A stretch of 26,798 nt of DNA, from IMG/VR virus record IMGVR_UViG_3300021137_000815, positions 1-26,798 of that record; one strand, written 5' to 3'. Origin of the DNA: a virus. Numbering within the stretch: the stretch's first letter is position 1; each line of letters begins with the position of its first letter. A model generated the notes under the pieces. That model saw only the letters and a list, made by a program, of their open reading frames with translations. It ran no database searches and was not told where the DNA came from. This document shows, piece by piece, positions 1 to 4,297 of this stretch. The position numbers were made by a program, and so were the translations under genes.

Positions 1-450
1 ATGCTTAGAATATACAATGATTCAACAGATACAACAGTTTCAGATTTTAAAGACATAACTTGTAAATTAGACGAAATTGGAGTTTTATATAAAAATACCT
101 TTTCAACTTCAACAACATTGGATACAATTGATTATATAAAATATGAATATTCTGTCCCATACTATGATGTAGTATTTTTAAATAATAAAACTATAAATTA
201 TAACAAAATTAGAAAAGAATTTATTCGAGAACATACTCATACTGATTTTGAAATGAGATTTATAACTCATGGTACTGCTACATTTTATATTAAAGATAGC
301 AGTACCATTTATGAAATAACTGTAAACACTGGTGATCTAATAAGTATACCAGCTAATATGAAACATTGGTTTGATGCTGGTGAAACTCCAGATCTTTCAG
401 CAATACGGTTTTTTACAGATACAAATGGTTGGATTGCAAATTATACTTGA
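1..450 (+). CDS. mtnD: Acireductone dioxygenase (methionine salvage)
   Basis: A 149-residue cupin. It has the metal-binding set of acireductone dioxygenase: H78, H80, E84 and H122, with the 2/4/38 spacing of that family, in the motifs HTHTDFEMRF and ISIPANMKHWFD. The end (FFTDTNGWIANYT) also fits the family. The enzyme oxidises acireductone with O2 to the keto-acid precursor of methionine plus formate (Fe form), or to a CO-releasing product (Ni form), in the cytoplasm. The ATG is the first base of the window, so a longer N-terminus outside cannot be excluded; bacterial members are usually somewhat longer (about 180 residues). No other methionine-salvage gene is visible in the window. An auxiliary metabolic role for the phage is inference. 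Confidence 0.88.
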   Translation: MLRIYNDSTDTTVSDFKDITCKLDEIGVLYKNTFSTSTTLDTIDYIKYEYSVPYYDVVFLNNKTINYNKIRKEFIREHTHTDFEMRFITHGTATFYIKDSSTIYEITVNTGDLISIPANMKHWFDAGETPDLSAIRFFTDTNGWIANYT

Positions 451-475
451 CAGCCATTGAAAAACGATATATAAT
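447..475 (+). promoter_or_regulatory. Sigma-70-type promoter
   Basis: TTGACA at 447-452 overlaps the stop of the dioxygenase gene. A 17-base spacer separates it from TATAAT at 470-475. It would transcribe the broken secreted-protein gene that begins at 509. Confidence 0.7.
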
Positions 476-508
476 ATACACTTACTCACAACTTATCTAG
501 GATACAAA

Positions 509-707
509 ATGAAAAAAAGTTTTACTTATAACGGCATTATTTGCTTCTAATGTTCATGCTTCTGAGTTAGAATCTAAAATAAGGGTGATTGACCAATTTG
601 TAAAAAAATTCAATTACGCAGTTGAAACTAAAGACTATGCTGATGCATGTCAATTTTCACGAATACTTGAACGTGATTTTAAAGATTTTGCTACTTTTTC
701 TTTTTGA
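509..707 (+). pseudogene. Frameshifted small secreted protein, cut by an endonuclease cassette
   Basis: From the ATG at 509, preceded by AGGATA, the frame stops after 13 codons. A run of seven A at 512-518 carries one base too many. Skipping one A gives MKKVLLITALFASNVHAS, a clean signal peptide with an AxA-like cleavage site, followed by a charged mature part of about 45 residues up to the TGA at 705. The last third, from about 650, is antisense to the zinc-finger gene on the other strand, so the original C-terminus is probably lost. The frameshift could be real decay, slippage on the A-run, or a homopolymer base-calling error. Function unknown. Confidence 0.55.
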
Positions 708-949
708 ATATCTGATACTATACGTTTTTTATTATTATGTGAAGCAGCACAAGAATGATTACAAAATTTAGGTTGTTTACCTAATAATTCTTTATTACAA
801 TGTAAACAATATTTTATATTTTTTGGTTTTAATCTTCGATTGATGAATGTTAAGCACCCATTAGATGGACCATGCATTCTTTTATGACCAGATAATGATT
901 GTATAGATGGAAAAGTCTTGTGACACATGTCACAAGTATAAATATTCAT
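650..949 (-). CDS. Zinc-finger protein, remnant of a homing-endonuclease cassette
   Basis: 99 residues from the ATG at 949, which follows AAGGAG in the leader shared with the other cassettes. An in-frame ATG further upstream (991) lies inside the leader hairpin and is rejected. The protein starts with a C2H2 finger (YTCDMCHKTF...SGHKRMHG). A second cysteine/histidine cluster follows (KYCLHCNKEL...FCNHSC), then a basic helix (KEKVAKSLKSR) like the NUMOD-type tails of phage endonucleases. No GIY-YIG or HNH catalytic core is present. It therefore looks like the DNA-binding half of a homing endonuclease that has lost its nuclease, or a stand-alone cassette protein. Its 3' end truncates the secreted-protein gene at 509. 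Confidence 0.6.
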   Translation of the reverse strand: MNIYTCDMCHKTFPSIQSLSGHKRMHGPSNGCLTFINRRLKPKNIKYCLHCNKELLGKQPKFCNHSCAASHNNKKRIVSDIQKEKVAKSLKSRSSIREN

Positions 950-974
950 GTTGATACTCCTTGATAGTATTAAA

Positions 975-1017
975 GTAGTTGGGAACTCCAATTCCGCGAA
1001 CTACCCCTTTATTTATC
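975..1017 (-). promoter_or_regulatory. Cassette leader 1: late promoter plus hairpin
   Basis: Read on the minus strand: GATAAATAAA at 1017-1008, a T4-type late promoter, then a hairpin at 1004-975. The outer stem is GTAGTT/AACTAC and the inner stem GGAA/TTCC, with CGC on the 5' side and a single C on the 3' side. AAGGAG and the ATG of the zinc-finger gene follow. Four other cassettes in this window share this layout with compensating stem changes. Confidence 0.7.
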
Positions 1018-1029
1018 AAAAAATAAATA

Positions 1030-1057
1030 TTGACAAAACATTTTAATATGTTATAAT
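1030..1057 (+). promoter_or_regulatory. Sigma-70-type promoter
   Basis: TTGACA at 1030-1035, 16-base spacer, TATAAT at 1052-1057. It lies 23 bases before the ATG at 1080 and drives the small-gene operon 1080-1606 and perhaps tRNA-Thr. Confidence 0.75.
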
Positions 1058-1079
1058 ATACAAAAATAAGAGGAAAAAC

Positions 1080-1259
1080 ATGGCTGGTAAAGGCAGTAGA
1101 CAAAGACCTACAGATATGAAAAAATATGCTGATAATTGGGATGCAATCTTTGGTAAAAAAGAAAAGGTTGACACAGAAGTATTAGATGTGTATAATGAAG
1201 AAAGATTAGTTTCTAAATTTGATAAAGAAAGTAATAAACCACTTGACAACAACAACTAA
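1080..1259 (+). CDS. Small conserved-looking phage protein
   Basis: 59 residues, beginning MAGKGSRQRPTDMKKYADNWD. The ATG follows AAGAGG at a good distance and sits behind a strong promoter, so the gene is well supported even though it is short. It is basic at the N-terminus and acidic later, with no membrane segment or metal motif. Short proteins beginning with a similar G-x-RQRPTD stretch occur in large phages, but I know of no function. It is the first gene of a three-gene operon (1080, 1272, 1454). Confidence 0.7.
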   Translation: MAGKGSRQRPTDMKKYADNWDAIFGKKEKVDTEVLDVYNEERLVSKFDKESNKPLDNNN

Positions 1260-1271
1260 ATAGGATATAAT
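1243..1271 (+). promoter_or_regulatory. Possible internal sigma-70 promoter
   Basis: TTGACA at 1243-1248, a 17-base spacer and TATAAT at 1266-1271, overlapping the end of the 1080 gene. The -10 box abuts the ATG at 1272. A transcript from it would therefore start inside that gene and serve the zinc-finger gene at 1454 and tRNA-Thr instead. Confidence 0.5.
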
Positions 1272-1454
1272 ATGTCTATACAAAGTAAATCTAGTAGACC
1301 TAGAAAAGCACCTAATTTAACTCGTAATGGTAAAATTAGATTTCTTGGATTTTCATTAGCTAAATTACAAGAATTGGTTGAAAAATCAAGTAGACCTAAA
1401 GATAAAAGTAAATATAACAATCGTATTAAAATTTTAACTAAAAGAGGCTTATAA
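1272..1454 (+). CDS. Small basic hypothetical protein
   Basis: 60 residues and strongly basic (about 18 K/R). It opens with MSIQSKSSRPRKAPNLTRNGK and ends in KILTKRGL. The sequence SSRPKDKSKYNN echoes the earlier SSRPRKAPN, so the protein has two similar basic patches around a central LGFSLAKLQELVE helix. AGGA lies just upstream of the ATG. The stop overlaps the next ATG by one base, which suggests coupling. The composition suggests nucleic-acid binding, but this is inference and I do not recognise the family. Confidence 0.6.
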   Translation: MSIQSKSSRPRKAPNLTRNGKIRFLGFSLAKLQELVEKSSRPKDKSKYNNRIKILTKRGL

Positions 1455-1606
1455 TGGCAACAACAGCAGAAGTTAAACGATGTGGATGTACTGGTACACC
1501 GGCAGCTAAGTTTCAAGATGAAACATATGGTAAAGGTATGCGAGTATGTAATGAAGATCAGAAAAAAGGTTATACCTGCACTGTTTGTGGTGCAAAAGTA
1601 AAGTAA
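1454..1606 (+). CDS. Small four-cysteine zinc-binding protein
   Basis: 50 residues, starting at the ATG that overlaps the previous stop (TAATG). Cysteines occur as CGC near residue 10, then C32, and a CTVC pair near the end (GYTCTVCGAKVK), which would suit one structural zinc. RBS-like AGAGG lies upstream. There are no catalytic motifs. It is the last gene of the small operon and lies directly before tRNA-Thr. Family not recognised. Confidence 0.6.
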   Translation: MATTAEVKRCGCTGTPAAKFQDETYGKGMRVCNEDQKKGYTCTVCGAKVK

Positions 1607-1613
1607 GAATAAT

Positions 1614-1693
1614 GCTAGGTTCGCATAGTGGCAATTGCAACGGTTTTGTAAGCCGTCGGGAAACCTACATCGGTTCGAGTCCGATACCTAGCT
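1614..1693 (+). tRNA. tRNA-Thr(TGT), with an unusually long variable region
   Basis: The acceptor stem GCTAGGT/ACCTAGC pairs fully, and the T-arm ATCGG-TTCGAGT-CCGAT is standard. The D-arm contains GTGGCAA. The anticodon stem ACGGT/GCCGT closes the loop TTTGTAA, which reads anticodon TGT. CCA is not encoded (AACC follows). The variable region is 12 bases (CGGGAAACCTAC), with a possible GGG/CCT mini-stem. That is class II size and odd for threonine. The loop contains TTGTAA, so a modified tRNA-Tyr(GTA) origin is a second reading. Confidence 0.75.
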
Positions 1694-1705
1694 AACCATC
1701 TCTAG

Positions 1706-1784
1706 TATAAATATGTATTATGGGACAGCCTAGATCCTCTAGAACTGGGTTTTGAATTATTCGAAGTAATTCAATTACCATAAT
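1706..1784 (+). ncRNA. Possible structured RNA in the intergenic gap (weak family member)
   Basis: TATAAATA at 1706-1713 matches a T4-type late promoter. Just after it, ATTATGG (1717-1723) can pair with CCATAAT (1778-1784). Two hairpins lie inside: CTAGA/TCTAG and GAATTA/TAATTC with loop TTCGAAG. An ACAGC directly inside the 5' strand recalls the conserved block of the Y-like elements downstream, but AGG and CCTGTTA are missing. A structured RNA is plausible. Membership of the family is doubtful. Confidence 0.3.
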
Positions 1785-1800
1785 TATTTATCAAAAACAC

Positions 1801-1829
1801 TTGACAAATAAATAAAAATACTGTATAAT
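1801..1829 (+). promoter_or_regulatory. Sigma-70-type promoter
   Basis: TTGACA at 1801-1806, 17-base spacer, TATAAT at 1824-1829. Transcription should begin near 1836, just before RNA element E1, and continue into the small gene at 1925. Confidence 0.75.
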
Positions 1830-1844
1830 ACACAGAATAAATAA

Positions 1845-1904
1845 TTTTAGGATGTTTTCAGCAATTAAAACAATTTCATTGGCGAAAATAAACACATCCT
1901 GTTA
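1845..1904 (+). ncRNA. Y-RNA-like element E1
   Basis: A 60-base element with closing stem AGGATGT (1849-1855) / ACATCCT (1894-1900). The conserved block TTTCAGCAA follows the 5' strand, there is a small CAAT/ATTG hairpin inside, and GTTA follows the stem. The identical 60 bases recur at 2133-2192. It lies directly behind a strong promoter. The same architecture with different but compensating stems occurs at 2940, 3845 and 3905. Assignment to a Ro-binding RNA is inference from the covariation and from the Ro-like gene downstream. Confidence 0.65.
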
Positions 1905-1924
1905 TAAACAACAATGAGAACCAC

Positions 1925-2110
1925 ATGCAAATTTATATTCCAAAAGACAAACAAAAACTTACATTTATGGGTGAACTAATTGACAGGTATAGTAATTTAC
2001 ATAAACAGTATAAAATAGAACAAAATGAAGTTACCAGAACGATAATATCAGCCGAAATTATACACATTTCCAATCAAATTGCATCTGGTATGTATGATGA
2101 AACAGAATAG
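1925..2110 (+). CDS. Small helical hypothetical protein
   Basis: 61 residues, MQIYIPKDKQKLTFMGELID onward. It is predicted almost wholly helical and charged, with heptad-like spacing (YSNLHKQYKIEQNEV), so it may form a short coiled coil. There is no signal, membrane or metal motif. The ATG follows a GAG-containing leader that carries element E1, so this gene and E1 share a transcript. If a Ro-like protein binds E1, it could influence this gene's expression. I do not recognise the family. Confidence 0.6.
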   Translation: MQIYIPKDKQKLTFMGELIDRYSNLHKQYKIEQNEVTRTIISAEIIHISNQIASGMYDETE

Positions 2111-2120
2111 ATAATATATC

Positions 2121-2129
2121 TGGTATAAT
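2121..2129 (+). promoter_or_regulatory. Extended -10 promoter
   Basis: TGGTATAAT (TGN plus TATAAT) at 2121-2129, without a clear -35. Initiation about seven bases downstream would place the RNA start almost exactly at the first base of element E2, followed by tRNA-Gly. Confidence 0.5.
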
Positions 2130-2132
2130 TAG

Positions 2133-2192
2133 TTTTAGGATGTTTTCAGCAATTAAAACAATTTCATTGGCGAAAATAAACACATCCTGTTA
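2133..2192 (+). ncRNA. Y-RNA-like element E2 (exact copy of E1)
   Basis: All 60 bases are identical to 1845-1904: stem AGGATGT (2137-2143) / ACATCCT (2182-2188), TTTCAGCAA block, final CCTGTTA. The flanks differ. Perfect identity in a genome that otherwise drifts suggests recent duplication or strong constraint. It ends six bases before tRNA-Gly, so tRNA 5' processing could release its 3' end. Confidence 0.65.
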
Positions 2193-2198
2193 AATATT

Positions 2199-2272
2199 GC
2201 GGTCTTGGTATATTGCTCGTGCCATGCCTTTCCACGGCATAGAAAGGGGTTGGATTCCCCTAGACCGCTCCA
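2199..2272 (+). tRNA. tRNA-Gly(TCC), atypical D-arm and T-loop
   Basis: The acceptor stem GCGGTCT/AGACCGC pairs fully and is followed by T and an encoded CCA. The anticodon stem ATGCC/GGCAT closes loop TTTCCAC, giving anticodon TCC. The T-stem AGGGG/CCCCT is intact, but the T-loop is TTGGATT, with G where C56 is almost always found. The D-arm is irregular and lacks a clear GG. It may be a functional but divergent phage tRNA or a tRNA-like decoy. It is preceded directly by element E2. Confidence 0.75.
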
Positions 2273-2287
2273 ATTTATAAAGGCTAT

Positions 2288-2854
2288 ATGACATTACAAG
2301 AAATGTTAAACAAAACTTATGTACGTCAGCGATCATTTGAAATAATGATTGAACACTTGGATACAATTAACAATCCATTAATTGTTGAAACTGGATGTGC
2401 TAGACAAGAAGATAACTTTGCTGGTGATGGAATGAGTACCTTGATATTTGATAGATATATTAACGATAAAGGTGGAGAATTCCATTCAGTTGATATAAAT
2501 CCTTCTAATATCAAATTTGCTAAAAGCAAAGTTAGTAATAAAAGCAATTTACATGTAAGTGATAGTGTATCTTGGTTATGGGAATTTAACAAAACTGGTA
2601 AACAAATAGATCTATTATATTTAGACAGTTTTGATTTTGATAGAAATAACCCTTATCCAAGTTGTATACACCATTTAAAAGAATTAACTGCTATTATAGG
2701 TAGTTTAGGTGAAACCACAGTAATTGCGGTAGATGATAACTTTGGGCAAGGTGCTTCTCGCATTGGTAAAGGCCAATTAGTTGAAGAATTTATGAAATCA
2801 ACAGGTAGAAATCTTCTTTTATATGAAGGATACCAATTACTGTGGAAATGGTAA
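2288..2854 (+). CDS. Class I SAM-dependent methyltransferase
   Basis: 188 residues with a Rossmann-type methyltransferase pattern. Motif I is LIVETGCARQ (31-40), followed by a GDGMST loop. The acidic end of strand 2 is HSVDINP (66-72), and motif IV is DLLYLDSFD (108-116), with a second acidic pair AVDD (147-150). The size and motif series fit the small Methyltransf_24-like group. The substrate cannot be read from the sequence. AGG lies upstream of the ATG at 2288, between tRNA-Gly and tRNA-Met. Given these neighbours, RNA or capsule-sugar modification are both possible. Neither is shown. Confidence 0.7.
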   Translation: MTLQEMLNKTYVRQRSFEIMIEHLDTINNPLIVETGCARQEDNFAGDGMSTLIFDRYINDKGGEFHSVDINPSNIKFAKSKVSNKSNLHVSDSVSWLWEFNKTGKQIDLLYLDSFDFDRNNPYPSCIHHLKELTAIIGSLGETTVIAVDDNFGQGASRIGKGQLVEEFMKSTGRNLLLYEGYQLLWKW

Positions 2855-2864
2855 TATAAACAAT

Positions 2865-2938
2865 CGCAGGTTATTTTAATGGTAGAATTCTGGGCTCATA
2901 ACCCAGAGATGATAGTTCGACTCTATCACCTGCTTCCA
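2865..2938 (+). tRNA. Initiator-like tRNA-Met(CAT)
   Basis: The anticodon stem CTGGG/CCCAG closes loop CTCATAA (anticodon CAT), and the T-arm GATAG-TTCGACT-CTATC is standard. Counting back from the T-loop, base 1 is C2865 opposite T2934, so position 1-72 is unpaired and pairing starts at G2866. An unpaired 1-72 and three consecutive G-C pairs at the base of the anticodon stem are the classic marks of bacterial initiator tRNA. CCA is encoded. The 11-24 pair looks elongator-like, so identity needs testing. It is followed immediately by element E3. Confidence 0.8.
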
Positions 2939-2939
2939 A

Positions 2940-3061
2940 TTTTAGGATACATTCAGCAATACAACTTTGACAAGCAGATGGTCATTGGTTCAAATCCAAT
3001 ATGTTAGTAATAACATTAGCTCAGCTGGTAGAGCATCCGCCATAAAAAACGTATCCTGTTA
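2940..3061 (+). ncRNA. Y-RNA-like element E3 with permuted tRNA-like domain
   Basis: Closing stem AGGATAC (2944-2950) / GTATCCT (3051-3057), conserved ATTCAGCAA block and final CCTGTTA. Inside is a tRNA fold in permuted order. Anticodon 3' strand GCAGA (2974-2978), five-base variable TGGTC, T-arm ATTGG-TTCAAAT-CCAAT, and acceptor strand ATGTTA come first. A GTAA tetraloop (3007-3010) is followed by acceptor strand TAACAT, TA, D-arm GCTC-AGCTGGTA-GAGC, A, and TCCGC (3036-3040). TCCGC pairs with GCAGA except for one C-A. Bacterial Y RNAs such as YrlA combine a Ro-binding terminal stem with a tRNA mimic, so this is the strongest Y-RNA candidate. TTGACAA before GCAGA suggests a tRNA-Val(GAC) ancestor. 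Confidence 0.75.
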
Positions 3062-3079
3062 AAATTAAAAGAGGTAATA

Positions 3080-3352
3080 ATGACACAAGTAACAGCAAGA
3101 CATATTTTAGTTCAATCTCTTTCAGAAGCAGAAATCTTACATAAACAACTTATTGAAGGTTCAGATTTTGGAATGTTGGCTAGAACACATAGTAAATGTC
3201 CAAGTGGACAAAATGGTGGTAATTTAGGTACATTTGGTCGTGGTCAAATGGTACCACCATTTGAAAATGCAACATTTGATTTAGATGTTGGCGGGTTAAG
3301 TGAACCAGTCCAAACATCATTTGGATATCACATTATCAATAGAACAGCATAG
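3080..3352 (+). CDS. Parvulin-type peptidyl-prolyl isomerase
   Basis: 90 residues, close in length to E. coli PpiC (93). It shows ARHILV at the start, DFGMLARTHSKCPSG in the middle, GGNLGTFGRGQMVPPFE and the closing FGYHII, all hallmarks of the rotamase fold. There is no signal peptide, so it acts in the cytoplasm. It catalyses cis-trans isomerisation of peptidyl-proline bonds. AAGAGG precedes the ATG, and GroES follows after eight bases, so the two folding factors form one operon. Its leader is element E3. Confidence 0.9.
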   Translation: MTQVTARHILVQSLSEAEILHKQLIEGSDFGMLARTHSKCPSGQNGGNLGTFGRGQMVPPFENATFDLDVGGLSEPVQTSFGYHIINRTA

Positions 3353-3360
3353 GAATAATA

Positions 3361-3648
3361 ATGAATTTTCAAGTATTATATGATCGTGTAGTAGTAAAGA
3401 AAACAGTAGATACTAAAGTTAGTGCATCTGGAATTATTATTGCTGCTGATTCAAAAGAAAGAACAATTACTAGCGAAGTTGTTGCAGTTGGTGATGGAAA
3501 ACAGTATGAAAATGGTAATGTTATACCAACTACTGTTAAAGTAGGTGAACGAGTAATGTATTTAAAAGATACTGGCATTGATATTAAAATTGATGGCGTT
3601 GACTATCTTATATTGCATGAAAGTGAAATTCTTGGTATCATAGAATAA
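3361..3648 (+). CDS. groES: GroES-type co-chaperonin
   Basis: 95 residues (E. coli GroES has 97). The N-terminal strand FQVLYDRVVVKK is followed by a mobile loop, VDTKVSASGIIIAADSKE, with the hydrophobic GIII tripeptide that docks on GroEL. Then come VVAVGDGK, a roof loop, VGERVMYLKDTG and a C-terminal ILHESEILGIIE. It would cap host GroEL (no groEL is visible here), probably to fold phage structural proteins, as T4 gp31 does. It looks more like bacterial GroES than gp31. AGGA precedes the ATG. The gene sits between the parvulin and tRNA-Cys. Confidence 0.92.
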   Translation: MNFQVLYDRVVVKKTVDTKVSASGIIIAADSKERTITSEVVAVGDGKQYENGNVIPTTVKVGERVMYLKDTGIDIKIDGVDYLILHESEILGIIE

Positions 3649-3655
3649 ATTATAC

Positions 3656-3730
3656 GCTGAAGTGACAGAACGGCTATGTAGCGGTCCGCAAAACCGTTTA
3701 ATGTGGGTTCGAATCCCATCTTTAGCTCCA
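3656..3730 (+). tRNA. tRNA-Cys(GCA) with C at position 33
   Basis: The acceptor stem GCTGAAG/CTTTAGC pairs with one G-T. The D-arm and the TATGTAGCGG stretch resemble E. coli tRNA-Cys. The T-arm GTGGG-TTCGAAT-CCCAT is standard, and the discriminator T plus CCA are encoded. The anticodon stem GCGGT/ACCGT closes loop CCGCAAA. The anticodon is GCA, but position 33 is C, where U is nearly universal. This may affect the U-turn or codon reading. It begins seven bases after groES. Confidence 0.85.
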
Positions 3731-3751
3731 TTTTTAATAGTTAAATTTAAA

Positions 3752-3846
3752 TGAATAGTTTCAGCAAACAATATTGCGACTAATAATCGCTCCAGAGATA
3801 CTTCATTGCTGTTAGAAGTAAAATGACGGCAACAGCTATTCAGTTT
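3752..3846 (+). ncRNA. Y-RNA-like element E4 (divergent)
   Basis: TGAATAG (3752-3758) pairs with CTATTCA (3836-3842), and the block TTTCAGCAA follows the 5' strand directly, as in E1/E2. GTT follows the 3' strand. The AGG/CCT start of the stem seen in the others is absent. Inside are GCGA-CTAATAA-TCGC, an anticodon-arm-like hairpin, and ACTTC/GAAGT. It abuts element E5. Confidence 0.5.
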
Positions 3847-3899
3847 TTAGGTTCCATTCAGCATATACTTTCACTGCAAATGAAAAACGGAACCTGTTA
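3845..3899 (+). ncRNA. Y-RNA-like element E5
   Basis: Stem AGGTTCC (3849-3855) / GGAACCT (3889-3895), block ATTCAGCA, final CCTGTTA. The stem differs from E1 and E3 at four positions with matching changes opposite. The interior holds TTTCA-CTGCAAA-TGAAA, whose seven-base loop looks like a tRNA-Cys anticodon loop (T33, GCA). It is about 55 bases long. Confidence 0.65.
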
Positions 3900-3904
3900 T
3901 TACA

Positions 3905-4010
3905 TTTAGGCTAGATACAGCAACCCATACAACTTATAATGTTAGACTGGTATATCCGGTCACACTGGAAGGAAGAACCAGTATAAAAACTCAACAAACA
4001 CTAGCCTGTT
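3905..4010 (+). ncRNA. Y-RNA-like element E6
   Basis: Stem AGGCTAG (3908-3914) / CTAGCCT (4001-4007), block ATACAGCAA (one change), and GTTT after the stem. The interior has ACTGGT/ACCAGT enclosing CCGG/CTGG, plus AAC-TTATAAT-GTT. With E4 and E5 it fills the 300-base gap between tRNA-Cys and the gene at 4031. Confidence 0.6.
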
Positions 4011-4030
4011 TCCCCATCCACCTTACATTA

Positions 4031-4255
4031 ATGGACCTTATAATGTCTTTAGAATTGATTGACCAACTTGTAAAAGAAACTGTTGACGTCGCAAATTATC
4101 TAGATTACGCAGTTGATATCGATGAAGAACTGATGTTACTTGCAATTAAGAATAATCAAGAACTTATCGATGAATTAAATAACCTACCACATCGTGAATA
4201 TAAAGAAATTGTTGAAATTGTTTTAGATAAAGCATATGACAATTTTTATGCATAA
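4031..4255 (+). CDS. Small acidic helical protein
   Basis: 74 residues, or 70 from the second ATG at 4043, which has GGA at a better distance and may be the true start. The protein is acidic and helical (LELIDQLVKETVDVANYLDY, later REYKEIVEIVLDKAYDNFYA). It has no signal, metal or membrane motif. It lies just downstream of three Y-like RNAs and just upstream of the Ro-like gene's promoter. The position hints at a link to that system, but nothing in the sequence proves it. Family not recognised. Confidence 0.6.
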   Translation: MDLIMSLELIDQLVKETVDVANYLDYAVDIDEELMLLAIKNNQELIDELNNLPHREYKEIVEIVLDKAYDNFYA

Positions 4256-4261
4256 TATAAG

Positions 4262-4289
4262 TTGACAAAAAAATTAAATCTGTTATAAT
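4262..4289 (+). promoter_or_regulatory. Sigma-70-type promoter of the Ro-like gene
   Basis: TTGACA at 4262-4267, 16-base spacer, TATAAT at 4284-4289. Initiation near 4296 would put element E7 at the extreme 5' end of the mRNA for the Ro-like N-terminal fragment. Confidence 0.75.
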
Positions 4290-4297
4290 ACATCTAT

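Noticed and set aside
1256-1516. Minus-strand open frame over the small-gene operon
   Set aside because: It is a low-complexity leucine/cysteine-rich antisense shadow of two coding genes and has no ribosome-binding site.
1845-2192. Exact 60-base direct repeats as a CRISPR array or iteron origin
   Set aside because: Only two exact copies exist, 228 bases apart, with a gene between them. The other members share structure, not sequence, so a structured RNA family explains them better.
2940-3061. E3 as an ordinary tRNA gene
   Set aside because: The tRNA parts are in permuted order with a sealed acceptor end and no place for CCA, so a standard tRNA cannot form.
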